64,000 nucleotides of DNA from CAWIVH01 sp963839475 (lineage in GTDB: Bacteria; Acidobacteriota; UBA6911): positions 124,001 to 188,000 of the forward strand of contig CAWIVH010000017.1 of assembly GCA_963839475.1 (NCBI GenBank). The letters run 5' to 3'. Positions 37,545 through 46,846 of this stretch are shown here, piece by piece (positions within the stretch are counted from its first letter, which is position 1; every line of letters starts with the position of its first letter). The position numbers and the translations under genes are program-made. The notes below the pieces were generated by a model. That model was not told where the DNA came from, did no database searches, and worked only from the letters and a program-made list of their open reading frames with translations.

Positions 37545-38474
37545 ATGAATTGCACAGCCAAGTTGCCCGGAATATGCAGCTTCCTATTCTTATTTTCGAC
37601 CTCCCTCTTCGCACAGCAGGAGAATATGCCGGTCCGGCACCGCGCCGTGGAGGATGTCGTCTTCGGGCACAAGGACGGGATGGCTCTCACCATGGACGTG
37701 CTGACGCCGGAGCAAGGTGCGAAAAACATCGGGATCGTGCTCGTTTCCAGCGGGAGTTGGAAATCCCGCAAGTCGGATGTAATCGAAGATGAATATCAGC
37801 GCCGGCGCACGGAACATTGGATTCAGGGGCTGCTTCGCGGAGGCTACACGCTATTCGTTGTCCGGCACGGCAGCGCACCCCGCTATTTCGTTCCCGACAT
37901 GCCGGGCGACATCCGCCGTGCTGTGAGGTTCGTGCGGCTCCACGCCAGAGAATACGAGGTTGATCCCGAACATTTGGGCATAACCAGCGGATCTTCGGGG
38001 GGCCACCTTGCGCTCATGGCCGGGCTCACAGCCGATGAGGGCAAGCCTGGCGACAAGGACCCGGTGGAACGAATCAGCTGCCGCCTCCAGGCGGTAGTTG
38101 CCTGGTTCGCCCCCACGGACCTGCTCAATTGGGGAACGGAGAACGGATACAAATCCATCGAGACTTTCCGGCCCGGCTTTTTCCAGGATGTCTTCGGGAA
38201 GGTTACAAATCTAGAGGAGCAACTGAAATCGATCTCACCTATCTTTTTCGTGACGCCCGACGATCCGCCGCTGCTTCTTATTCACGGCGACGCCGACCGC
38301 ACTGTTCCATTGCAGCAGTCTCAAATACTGAAAGCCAAATACGAGAGCGCCGGGCTTCCGGTAAAACTGATCGTTCACCCCGGAGGCGGCCATAGCTCCT
38401 GGCCGGGAATCATGGACCAATACCCGGACGTGTGGACGTGGATCGATTCTTACCTCAGGAAGGGTTCCCGCTGA
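37545..38474 (+). CDS. Secreted alpha/beta hydrolase (esterase/peptidase-like)
   Basis: The 309-residue precursor has a signal peptide ending near the LFAQQ at residue 24. The hydrolase fold shows the nucleophile elbow GITSGSSGGH, a C-terminal HGDADRTVP (acid residue) and the catalytic His in HPGGGHSSWPG. This resembles the BD-FAE and acetyl-xylan/feruloyl-esterase-like group found beside glycan-degrading genes. It lies 24 bases after the kinase with GAAGGATCC as Shine-Dalgarno sequence, so it likely belongs to the aldolase/kinase operon and may remove ester substituents from the substrate glycan. Confidence 0.82.
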   Translation: MNCTAKLPGICSFLFLFSTSLFAQQENMPVRHRAVEDVVFGHKDGMALTMDVLTPEQGAKNIGIVLVSSGSWKSRKSDVIEDEYQRRRTEHWIQGLLRGGYTLFVVRHGSAPRYFVPDMPGDIRRAVRFVRLHAREYEVDPEHLGITSGSSGGHLALMAGLTADEGKPGDKDPVERISCRLQAVVAWFAPTDLLNWGTENGYKSIETFRPGFFQDVFGKVTNLEEQLKSISPIFFVTPDDPPLLLIHGDADRTVPLQQSQILKAKYESAGLPVKLIVHPGGGHSSWPGIMDQYPDVWTWIDSYLRKGSR

Positions 38475-38828
38475 CTGTCCCGACATACTTTCAGAATGCG
38501 TCTCGTGCCGACGAAACCTTCTGGCCGGGGGAAGGAAACCCGATCGGAGCATTATTCCAGGGAATGAATGGCGCGGATCGGCTACCCACCGAGCCGCCTC
38601 CAAATGCACGGCTCGCTTCAAATTTCAGGCCCTTTGCTGACCGGTGGAATATTTCCGGATGATTTCCACCCCGAGGCGCTGCTAATATGCTTCCATCGAG
38701 AAAAAAGCCGATTTAGCCTTTCGAAGAGCCTTGTTCGCTCAACTTACTGGATCCTGACTCCTGGGTTCCAGCAGCGTGAGCGGCCGCCAGGGCTTTATAA
38801 ATGGACTCCACCCCGAGGGGATGAAGCC

Positions 38829-41099
38829 GTGACGAAAGACGGGATGCATTCGAGCCGGGCCAAAATCCTGCGCCAGCGAGCTGAAGATAAAGTCCGGGGA
38901 GAAGAAATAACTGCCGGGGAATCGATGCTCGCCGAGGCAGAGTCGCGACACGCGCTGCACGAACTGCGGGTGCATCAGGTCGAACTCGAAATGCAGAATG
39001 ACAAACTTCGCCGGGCGCAGGAGGAATTGGAATCCTCAAGGGCGAAATACTCCTCCCTGTACGATCTCGCGTTGGAGGCCGCCGGAATGGGGGCGTGGTC
39101 CTACCATCTCGACACGGGTGAAGTTTTTTGGGACCAGCGCTGCCGGAGCCAATGGGGCCTTCTAAAGGAGGATAAGATCGATTATGCCCGGGCCATCGCC
39201 GCCATTCACCCCGATGATCGGGCAGCCACTGATACGGCGGTGAAAAGCGCCCTCGCCGGCGCCGATGGAGGCGCTTATCAACGGGAGTTTCGGGTCCTCT
39301 GGCCAGATGGCTCCGTGCACTGGATCGCTTCGCATGGGCTTGTCTATTTCGAGGATGAGGGCGAGCAGCGCCGCGCCGTCCGCTTCATCGGAGCCAACCG
39401 CGACATAACCGAACGCAAGCTGTTGGAAGATGCCCAGACTTTTCTGTTGCATTGCGGCTACCCCGGCTTTGGCGAAGATTTTTTCCATTCACTGGCGCGA
39501 TACCTCGCCCATAGCCTGGGAATGGACTATGTCTGCATCGATTCGCTGGAAGGGGATGGCCTGGCTGCCAGGACCGTGGCCGTTTACAACAACGGGACAT
39601 TCGAGGATAACATCGTCTACACCCTAAAAGACACCCCCTGCGGAGACGTCGTCGGAAAGACCGTCTGCTGCTTTCCCAAGGAGGTGCGCCAGCTGTTTCC
39701 CCGAGACGAGGCACTCCAGGTATTAAAGGCCGAAAGTTATGTGGGGACCACCTTGTGGAGCTTTGAGGGAAAACCGATTGGCCTGATTGCGGTCATCGGG
39801 CGAAGGCCCCTGACTAAAACCACCCTCGCGGAATCGATGCTGAAAATGGTGGCCGTACGCGCGGCCGGCGAACTTGATCGACAGCGGGTAGAGGACGCCT
39901 TGCGGCGAAAATCGCTTGATCTGAACAAGCGTATTCAAGAGCTGAATTGTCTCTTCTCTTTTTCTAAGCTTATCGAGCAACCGGGCCTTTCTATTCCGAA
40001 ATTATGCGAAGGGCTGGTGCAACTCATCCCGGCCGGATGGCAATATCCCGAGATAACCGCCGCGCGTCTCTTTTTCGGTGATCAGATTTTTCAGACGGCT
40101 AACTTTTCTGTCACTCTCCACAAGCAAAGCGCGGACATTCTCGTGAACCAAAAAAATGTCGGCCGCCTCCAGGTGTGCTACTTGGAGGATAGACCCGAAT
40201 TGGATGAAGGGCCATTCCTCAAGGAAGAACGCTACCTGGTGAACGAATTGGCCTCCCGGTTGGGAAAAACGCTGCAGCGGATTTATGCGGAAACAGAACG
40301 AGAGAATCTGGTCAAAAGGCTGGAACACCTGGTGGAAATCCAAACGGCCGACCTTGTAGCCGCCAACAAGGAATTGTCCGAAGAAATCAAGGAACGGAGA
40401 CGGGCTGGGGATTCGCTCAAGGAGTCGGAAAAGCAGCTTCGCCGTCTTTCCGGTCAGCTCCTTACTATTCAGGAATCCGAACGGAGCCGTATTTCAAGGG
40501 AGTTACACGACCAATTGGGACAGGACCTGACCCTCACCAAACTCCTTCTGCGTATGCTGGGAAAAAAAGTGAAGGCAAATCCGGAAGAAGCGGGGGAGGA
40601 TTGCGGCAAGCTCATTTCGCTTGCGGACCAGATGATTGAAAATGTCCGGCGGCTTTCCCGGGATTTGAGCCCTTCTATTCTGGAGGACCTCGGGCTGACG
40701 GTAGCTCTGCAGTGGCTGCTCAGCACTTTTCAAAAGAATGATTCCATTCAGATCCACTCCAGGCTGGCCGAGGTTGATTCCCTGGTTCCCAAGGAGGGCC
40801 ACATCATGATCTACCGGGTCTTTCAGGAATCGTTGAACAACATCGTCAAGCATTCCGCGGCCAAACAGGTCTGGGTGACCGCCGATGTGGATGATGACAG
40901 ACTTACCTTTGTGGTTGCAGACGATGGAAAAGGTTTTGAAATGAATTCCACGGAAGCCCCAAGCCATTCGGAGCCAGGTTTGGGGCTCAGGATCCTCCAT
41001 GAGCGAGCGCGAATCCTGGGGGGAACCCTCGAAATCTGGAGCCAGCCGAACGCAGGTACCCGCGTGACACTCTGCGTGCCCGCCCAAAAAAAATCATGA
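38829..41099 (+). CDS. Soluble PAS/GAF sensor histidine kinase (NarX/DegS type)
   Basis: The product of about 756 residues starts with a coiled coil rich in HELRVHQVELEMQ. A PAS domain follows (ending RFIGANRDITERK), then two GAF-like regions (near residues 220-330 and 360-480), another coiled coil, and a HisKA_3 dimerisation domain with the phosphorylatable His in SRISRELHDQLGQDL. The ATPase domain has VFQESLNNIVKHSAA and VADDGKGF with GLGLRILHERA. No membrane segment is seen. The GTG at 38829 is preferred as start because GAGGGGATG lies before it; the frame extends upstream to 38568 with unlikely residues. Its stop overlaps the start of a truncated response regulator, its natural partner. 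Confidence 0.85.
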   Translation: MTKDGMHSSRAKILRQRAEDKVRGEEITAGESMLAEAESRHALHELRVHQVELEMQNDKLRRAQEELESSRAKYSSLYDLALEAAGMGAWSYHLDTGEVFWDQRCRSQWGLLKEDKIDYARAIAAIHPDDRAATDTAVKSALAGADGGAYQREFRVLWPDGSVHWIASHGLVYFEDEGEQRRAVRFIGANRDITERKLLEDAQTFLLHCGYPGFGEDFFHSLARYLAHSLGMDYVCIDSLEGDGLAARTVAVYNNGTFEDNIVYTLKDTPCGDVVGKTVCCFPKEVRQLFPRDEALQVLKAESYVGTTLWSFEGKPIGLIAVIGRRPLTKTTLAESMLKMVAVRAAGELDRQRVEDALRRKSLDLNKRIQELNCLFSFSKLIEQPGLSIPKLCEGLVQLIPAGWQYPEITAARLFFGDQIFQTANFSVTLHKQSADILVNQKNVGRLQVCYLEDRPELDEGPFLKEERYLVNELASRLGKTLQRIYAETERENLVKRLEHLVEIQTADLVAANKELSEEIKERRRAGDSLKESEKQLRRLSGQLLTIQESERSRISRELHDQLGQDLTLTKLLLRMLGKKVKANPEEAGEDCGKLISLADQMIENVRRLSRDLSPSILEDLGLTVALQWLLSTFQKNDSIQIHSRLAEVDSLVPKEGHIMIYRVFQESLNNIVKHSAAKQVWVTADVDDDRLTFVVADDGKGFEMNSTEAPSHSEPGLGLRILHERARILGGTLEIWSQPNAGTRVTLCVPAQKKS

Positions 41100-41176
41100 C
41101 TGGCGAAGCATCATATCGCAGTGTGCTGGTCGATGATCATGTGCTGCTGAAGATCTTCTGCTTCTGTACCTGTTGA
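41096..41176 (+). pseudogene. Truncated response regulator remnant
   Basis: An ATG overlapping the kinase stop codon (ATGA) opens a frame of only 26 codons. Its product contains SVLVDDHVLLKIF, which matches the first beta strand and acidic pocket of NarL/FixJ receiver domains (ILLVDDHxLLR). The frame ends at TGA and no continuation of a receiver or LuxR-type HTH was found downstream. The kinase above has thus probably lost its cognate regulator by deletion. Confidence 0.7.
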
Positions 41177-41474
41177 GCCCTTGCCGAGACAATCACCATG
41201 ATTGACATCGCACTCGAGTTAACGAGTGGTTGCGATCACGTTCCATGGCCCGGCATTCACCGGATCGGTATTTTTATGCAGCATGAATGGGTACTTCTAC
41301 GCATTGCATTATGAAAACAAAATATTATTTAATATACTGCCGGAAAAAAGGCATCTGTGAGAAAATTTATTAGACTGAGCGCTGTTCCTCAACCAACCGA
41401 GGGATCACGGCAACGGTTGGACTGTGGTCAAAAAGTTGCGGAATTCTCCGGACGGTGAGAATGGCAGGTGGTTG
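41177..41474. other. Intergenic region upstream of the copper-receptor genes
   Basis: The left part follows the truncated regulator. A small inverted repeat CACTCG-N6-CGAGTG lies at 41211-41228. The stretch 41310-41380 is strongly AT-rich and is the likely promoter area for the Cys-rich gene, although no spacing-correct hexamer pair stands out. Confidence 0.4.
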
Positions 41475-41837
41475 ATGCGACTCCTGGCGACCAGGCTGAT
41501 GACGATTCTGTTGTACGCAGGATCCGTCCTGTCATTGCCGGCGTGCTATCTGCCTTTTTTTCCGTCAGCCGCTGCAGGGGCCGAGGATTCCTGCCCCATG
41601 TGTCGCGCCAACGAAAATGGACAGCATTGCTCGTGCTGCAGCAAGTGTAATGCATGCGACTGCCAAATGTCCGCAGGAGACCAATGGGAGCCAGCGCCAA
41701 GCTCCCTGAAGCCCGGTTTGCCGCGCGTTGCTTACGAAGTCCGATTGGCCTTCGATTCTGCTCCCTTGTCGCCCTCATCTCTCCTGGCTGACGATACACC
41801 CTTCATACCGTTTTTGACGCCCCCTCCCAGATCCTGA
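41475..41837 (+). CDS. Small exported Cys-rich protein, candidate copper-binding
   Basis: I do not recognise a named family. The roughly 120-residue product has a hydrophobic export or anchor segment at about residues 5-32. A cluster of eight cysteines within some 28 residues follows (SCPMC, then HCSCCSKCNACDCQM), together with Met and His residues: a thiol-rich site suited to soft metals. The C-terminus is proline-rich. The gene sits about 95 bases upstream of an OprC-like copper receptor in the same direction, the position where proteobacterial OprC genes often have a small DUF2946 gene. A role in binding or sensing periplasmic copper is inferred. The start at 41475 is chosen for the AGGTGG before it; 41424 is the alternative. 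Confidence 0.6.
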   Translation: MRLLATRLMTILLYAGSVLSLPACYLPFFPSAAAGAEDSCPMCRANENGQHCSCCSKCNACDCQMSAGDQWEPAPSSLKPGLPRVAYEVRLAFDSAPLSPSSLLADDTPFIPFLTPPPRS

Positions 41838-41932
41838 ATCTCAAAATCTGATCCAAAATCTTCCATTCGAATCCTGGATTTGCATTGCAGGGCGTGGTCC
41901 GTCAGGTCCACGGGCTGAGGAGGAGGTTTTCC

Positions 41933-44296
41933 ATGAACCGCTTGCATTCAGGTCATTTCCCGGTGATTTCCGGTTCCGGGATCCTAGGTGGTCTGCATTT
42001 GTCTCAATTGCTGATGATAATGGTAGTGTTGACCGTCGTCCCCGCATTTCTGCTGGCTCAAACGACGTCGGGTGTGGTCAAGGGAAGCCTGAAAGACCAG
42101 AAAGGCGCGATCATTCGGGGCGGGATCATCGAAATCGAAAGCACTGGCTCAAGTGTTAGGCAATCGGCCGTCACCGATCAGGAAGGAGGTTATGCTTTCA
42201 ACGCATTGCCTCCGGGCCAATACCAGGTTTCTGCCTCTTCCAAGGGATTTGAAACCATTATCCGGACCGATGTCCTTGTGAACGCAGGAGAGGAAACAAC
42301 CGTCGACCTGGTACTGAATGTGGCAATAAAGGAAGCAGTCGTCGTAGTAACCGCGCCGTCCATGAGCAAGCCTCTGGTGGTTGAAACGGATCCCCGTGCC
42401 CCCAGACAACCGATTCCCGCTCACGATGGCGCAGATTATCTGAAAGCCATTCCTGGCTTTTCCGTGATTCGCAAGGGAGGATCGGACGGTGACCCGGTAT
42501 TTAGAGGCATGTCCGGATCCCGGCTCAATATCCTGATGGATGGCCAACAGATACTCGGTGGGTGCGGCGGGCGTATGGATCCGCCCACAGCCTATATATT
42601 TCCTGCAACTTATGAGCGCATAACGGTCCTGAAAGGGCCGCAATCGGTCCTCTATGGTGCGGACGCATCTGCCGGAACCGTTCAATTCGAGCGCGGTATG
42701 AAGCGCGCCGAACGGGCAGGCGTCGCACTGTACACTTCCCTGACCGCGGGCAGCTATGGACGCCATGACGAATTTGTGGACGCCCGAGCTTCCATTCCGA
42801 ACGGATATGTGCAGGCAATCGCAACGCGTTCGCACGCCGACGACTACAAGGATGGCAACGGCGATGCGGTTCATTCCCAATATACCCGCTGGAGCAGCAC
42901 CGCAGCGCTGGGCTGGACCCCTAATATCGACACCAGCCTGGAATTTTCCCTTGCCAAAAGCGATGGCCGTGCGGCTTACGCCGACAGAGTGATGGACGGG
43001 CCACAATTTGCGCGTGACAACTTTGATGTCAAGTTCGACCGTCGTCGTGTCTCGTCGCTGGTAGAGCGCATTGAAGCTCAGTCGTACTATAACTATATTG
43101 ATCACGTGATGGACAATTACAGTCTCAGACCGCCAGGCACTGTGTTCTCAGCCATGAATCCTGACCGCAGAACCATGGGGGGACGATTTGCTGTAACCCT
43201 GGCGCCAATCCGCCGGACCTCCATCATCATCGGCACCGACACCCAGCAGAATGTGCACAGGGGCCGAAATGCGATGATGAAAGCATCCGCCGCTGCCGCG
43301 ACTCAGGCGTACCTTTCAGCCCCCAGAGTCGAAGACATGCGCTTCACCCAGACCGGCATTTTCATGGAGGCTACGAACTTTCTCAGCCGGCGCAGCCGGC
43401 TTATCGGCGGTTTCCGCACGGATTGGCACAAAGCAAGCGATAGCAGGATGTGCGTAAACTCCACGATGTGCCCGGGCGCCTCACCCCTGAAAAACAATAC
43501 CCAGGGGGCCACGGACCGCAAGGTGCTGGCAAGCGGTTTCGGCAGGTTCGAACTTGATATCAAGGGAGGAGCCGGGACGCTGTACGCCGGATTAGGGCAT
43601 GCTCAACGATTTCCCGATTATTGGGAAAGATCAAAGCAGGACCCGGTCACCCTCCAGAGCGCGTTCCTTACCACCCGTCCTGAAAAAACCACCCAGGTGG
43701 ATGCAGGGACCGTCTGGCGACAAAAAGCCTGGACCGGCTCACTCTCGGCGTTCTACGGCAAGGTCCACGATTACATACTGATTCGCTGGAATCCGACGCC
43801 ATCCCTGACGCGTAATATTGACGCAACCACCATGGGCGCCGAAGCGGACATCGCATATAGCATTTTGAGAAACCTGAAGGCCGATGCCACGCTTGCTTTT
43901 GTACATGCCAACAATGATTCGGACCACAAGCCACTGGCTCAGCAGCCTCCGCTCGAAGCCCGGGTGGGATTGACCTATGATAACAACTCCTATTCATTCG
44001 GTGCTCTGACGCGTCTGGTGGGACGCCAGGATAGGGTGGATGTCGGTTCGGGCAATATTGTGGTAAACGGAATGGATTTGGGGCCGACTCCGGGCTTTTC
44101 TATCTTTTCTCTCAATGGCGGCTACCGGCTGAAAAAAGTCCTGCTGATTACGGGCGGCATTGACAACCTGCTAAACAAGGCCTATGCCGAGCATCTCAAC
44201 AAGGGTGGTGTTTTGGTTCCCGGCTTTGTTCCGATGACACGCATCAACGAGCCGGGGCGGACCTTCTGGCTGAAGGCGAACTTCAGCATGGAATGA
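41933..44296 (+). CDS. OprC-like TonB-dependent copper receptor
   Basis: The 787-residue outer-membrane receptor has an N-terminal export signal (hydrophobic near residues 25-43). A carboxypeptidase-regulatory-like domain (about 46-125) comes before the plug, a common addition in Acidobacteriota. The plug contains HDGADYLKAIPGFSVIRKGG, DPVFRGMSGSRLNILMDGQQ and GGCGGRMDPPTAYIFP. The last is the signature of TonB-dependent copper receptors, whose Cys and Met in CxxxM bind copper in OprC. A 22-strand barrel follows and ends in an aromatic-rich strand. The start is set by GAGGAGGAGG before 41933. Copper import or capture is a strong family inference; the carboxypeptidase-like extension is unusual for OprC. 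Confidence 0.87.
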   Translation: MNRLHSGHFPVISGSGILGGLHLSQLLMIMVVLTVVPAFLLAQTTSGVVKGSLKDQKGAIIRGGIIEIESTGSSVRQSAVTDQEGGYAFNALPPGQYQVSASSKGFETIIRTDVLVNAGEETTVDLVLNVAIKEAVVVVTAPSMSKPLVVETDPRAPRQPIPAHDGADYLKAIPGFSVIRKGGSDGDPVFRGMSGSRLNILMDGQQILGGCGGRMDPPTAYIFPATYERITVLKGPQSVLYGADASAGTVQFERGMKRAERAGVALYTSLTAGSYGRHDEFVDARASIPNGYVQAIATRSHADDYKDGNGDAVHSQYTRWSSTAALGWTPNIDTSLEFSLAKSDGRAAYADRVMDGPQFARDNFDVKFDRRRVSSLVERIEAQSYYNYIDHVMDNYSLRPPGTVFSAMNPDRRTMGGRFAVTLAPIRRTSIIIGTDTQQNVHRGRNAMMKASAAAATQAYLSAPRVEDMRFTQTGIFMEATNFLSRRSRLIGGFRTDWHKASDSRMCVNSTMCPGASPLKNNTQGATDRKVLASGFGRFELDIKGGAGTLYAGLGHAQRFPDYWERSKQDPVTLQSAFLTTRPEKTTQVDAGTVWRQKAWTGSLSAFYGKVHDYILIRWNPTPSLTRNIDATTMGAEADIAYSILRNLKADATLAFVHANNDSDHKPLAQQPPLEARVGLTYDNNSYSFGALTRLVGRQDRVDVGSGNIVVNGMDLGPTPGFSIFSLNGGYRLKKVLLITGGIDNLLNKAYAEHLNKGGVLVPGFVPMTRINEPGRTFWLKANFSME

Positions 44297-44532
44297 CGGT
44301 TGTGAATCTGGCTTCCCTGGGGAATTCCCGCCGGTTTTGAGTGGAATGGATAGGGGTCTCTGGCATTAAGCAGGTGCTGCGGCAGATTTCCTGCCGCCTC
44401 GCCAAGTCACGATCATGCTGTTGCCCGATTGGGCAGGACGGGCTTCTGCAAATCTGTCCTGCGCCGTTTCGGAACCGGACCGACGCAGGAATCTCATGCT
44501 GCCGGCGTGCTTGAGGAAGAAACGGAAGCACA

Positions 44533-45411
44533 CTATTTGGAGCGTTTTTCCAGGAAATAAAACGCGCGGAGATGCCCTTCATCCTCCGCCACCCAGAAAT
44601 CTGTGGCGGAATAATCTTTTTTGAAATAATGCCGGAAAACCTGACGCATTTTCCCCTGCCATTCCAGGGCCACCCCAAGGTTCCGGTTTTTGATCTCGGG
44701 AAGATTGTAGGGAACCTCGAACAGCAGCTCCCGCTCCGTGTGATTCAGTTGCACCGGCGATGAAGCCGTCATGCCCGGCGCCACATCTTCCAGCCTGTTG
44801 ATGACCGGATACTTTTTGAGCTCTTTTCGGAGGTCGTGGCGCGGCGGTCCTTCCTCAAGGCGGCTGGCAACCCGTTCATCGGCCAAATTCCACCGCGCGA
44901 TGAACCGGTCGGTAGGCAGTCCCTTGTGCAACTGACTGGTCGTTTCCCCGTAGAAGTCTTCTTCGTAGACATTCGACCGGGCGCCCAGTTTGCCGAAATT
45001 GAAGAATGCATTCACCGGCTGCATCGGGTCGAAAGTCCAGGTAATCAGCTTGATTTTGTGGCGGAGTGCTTCCTTGCGCTGGCCTAGCTTGAGCCTATAG
45101 CCGATATCAAAATTCCTGTAGGCGATGCGAACTGCGAGCATGTGGGAATGCTGCAGAAGTTCGTTCCCTTCCCTGCCGAAGATGCTGCATACGAAGCCGA
45201 CCATTTCCCCCAGGTTATTGAAGGCTCCCAGATTCATCCCCCCGCTATGCTCGGCGGCAAGAAGCATTGCACTGGGGATGATGTCGATGTCCTCGAAATT
45301 CCACACTTCCCGCTGGATATCGACACAGGCTTTGTAGTCCGCCCGATTCCGGAACGGTGCGACCACCACCTTGACTTGGTCCTTCCTTCTCCGGCGCTTT
45401 GCAGGAGTCAT
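44533..45411 (-). CDS. GNAT-superfamily N-acetyltransferase (COG3375-like)
   Basis: The 292-residue protein begins with a very basic stretch (AKRRRRKDQ). An acetyltransferase core follows, with QREVWNFEDIDIIPS, an acetyl-CoA loop region SHMLAVRIAYRNFDIGYRL and ITWTFDPMQPVNAFFNFGKLG. The last string is typical of the uncharacterised GNAT group COG3375. Its ATG overlaps the stop of the NamZ-like gene (ATGA), so the two are translationally coupled. In this setting it may acetylate a cell-wall-derived sugar or amino compound, but no substrate is known. Confidence 0.75.
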   Translation of the reverse strand: MTPAKRRRRKDQVKVVVAPFRNRADYKACVDIQREVWNFEDIDIIPSAMLLAAEHSGGMNLGAFNNLGEMVGFVCSIFGREGNELLQHSHMLAVRIAYRNFDIGYRLKLGQRKEALRHKIKLITWTFDPMQPVNAFFNFGKLGARSNVYEEDFYGETTSQLHKGLPTDRFIARWNLADERVASRLEEGPPRHDLRKELKKYPVINRLEDVAPGMTASSPVQLNHTERELLFEVPYNLPEIKNRNLGVALEWQGKMRQVFRHYFKKDYSATDFWVAEDEGHLRAFYFLEKRSK

Positions 45412-46676
45412 CGATTCCCCTCCTTGGGACCTGAGAGTGGAGTGTAGATCAGCGCTTTGCTTCGGCTGGACATAAACTCAGTCATCTCCGCAGCGCCCGC
45501 CTTGAGAATCGCGGCAGGAGCTTGCCCGTTCTTCAAGGCCTGAAGGGCGCTTTCGTTTCCCATAAGGCGAAGCACTTTATCTATTTCGAACTTGTCGGGA
45601 TGGAGCTTGTACAGCGCCGCAACAACGGAAAGGCCAACCAGCACCGAGTTCACCCTTTCAGGGTCGGTCAGGACGAACTGGACCCCGCCGCATTTCAATC
45701 CCTGGTTGGTGCTGGCATTGGGATTGAAAAACTGGGGAACGAACTTCACGCCGGGAAGGCGTTCCGCGCTGAGAAGCGCCGCCAGCCGCGTCGGTTCGAT
45801 CCACGGCGCGCCAATGATCTCAAAGGGCCGGTCGGTGCCGCGGCCCACGGAAACATTTGTGGCTTCCAGCAGGCAAATGCCGGGATAGAGGATAGCAGCC
45901 TGGATGCTGCGCATGTTAGGTGAGGGGTTCACCCAGATCTGGCCCGTGTCGTAGAAATACTGGCTGCGCGACCAGCCCTTCATGGGAATAACCCGGAGGT
46001 CGGCGCCGATCTTGTTGACGGTGTTAAACAGCTTCGCCAGTTCCCCGAGGGTCATGCCATGTCGGACGGGCATCGGCATATAGCCGATAAATGAGGTCTT
46101 ATCCTTATCCAGCATCGGACCCTCTATCGCCTTCCCGCCGATCGGGTTGGGCCGGTCGAGCACAAATATCGGGATCCCGGCCTTGGCGGCTTCCTCCAGA
46201 CAATAACCCAGCGTCGTTGAATAGGTGTAAAAACGCGCCCCGACATCCTGGATATCGTATACCAGCGCATCCATCCCCTTGAGCATCTCGGCGCTGGGCC
46301 TGCGGGTGTCGCCGTACAGGCTGTGGATCGGCAGGCCCGTTGCTTCGTCGGCAGAGGAACTTACTTTGCTGTCCATAGTTCCCCGGATCCCGTGTTCGGG
46401 ACTGAATAGGGCAACGAGGCGGCAAACCCCCGATTTGAAGAGGAGATCGATAGTGGTGGCCCCATCTGCGGCCAGTCCGGTGTGGTTTGTGACCAGGCCG
46501 ACCCGCTTCCCCGCCAAGGGGGCAAAATTCTGTTGGCGCAGCACGTCGATGCCATTGAGCACTTTGGGCGCCGTATCTGCCGCCACTAAAGGGCTTGAAA
46601 GGCTGGCAAGCATAAGGCAGGCACACAAAAATCCTGCCAGACTGTAACTACGTCCACTCATCCGTTGACAATTCAT
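45408..46676 (-). CDS. namZ: Exo-beta-N-acetylmuramidase NamZ-like (DUF1343, GH171)
   Basis: The 422-residue precursor has a signal peptide (residues about 10-32). The DUF1343 signature strings are present: GKRVGLVTNHTGL, LFSPEHGIRG, YDIQDVGARFYTY, VLDRPNPIGG and a C-terminal VNPSPNMRS segment. The characterised member, Bacillus NamZ, releases terminal N-acetylmuramic acid from peptidoglycan fragments. Here it would act in the periplasm. The downstream overlapping GNAT gene and the divergent nagA gene fit a muropeptide or amino-sugar recycling unit. Confidence 0.88.
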   Translation of the reverse strand: MNCQRMSGRSYSLAGFLCACLMLASLSSPLVAADTAPKVLNGIDVLRQQNFAPLAGKRVGLVTNHTGLAADGATTIDLLFKSGVCRLVALFSPEHGIRGTMDSKVSSSADEATGLPIHSLYGDTRRPSAEMLKGMDALVYDIQDVGARFYTYSTTLGYCLEEAAKAGIPIFVLDRPNPIGGKAIEGPMLDKDKTSFIGYMPMPVRHGMTLGELAKLFNTVNKIGADLRVIPMKGWSRSQYFYDTGQIWVNPSPNMRSIQAAILYPGICLLEATNVSVGRGTDRPFEIIGAPWIEPTRLAALLSAERLPGVKFVPQFFNPNASTNQGLKCGGVQFVLTDPERVNSVLVGLSVVAALYKLHPDKFEIDKVLRLMGNESALQALKNGQAPAAILKAGAAEMTEFMSSRSKALIYTPLSGPKEGNR

Positions 46677-46773
46677 TACAACCTGCTCATTTAGGTTTTG
46701 GGTTGACGCGGTGGATTATACATCAGAACGACTCAAAGCAATGTGTTTTGAACACGATATCAGTAGAATCCTG

Positions 46774-46779
46774 TATAAT
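46774..46779 (+). promoter_or_regulatory. Probable -10 element for nagA
   Basis: A perfect TATAAT lies in the 170-base gap between divergent namZ and nagA. A TTGAAC 20 bases upstream is a possible but widely spaced -35 element. Confidence 0.45.
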
Positions 46780-46846
46780 TTGCCACATCGGGATCCAAGG
46801 GGCGCACCTGTGTCCGACGCCCTGTATTCCAGGGGGAGTTCCATCC

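Noticed and set aside
42149..43105. 318-codon minus-strand frame
   Set aside because: Antisense to the OprC-like receptor plug and barrel, with no own domain.
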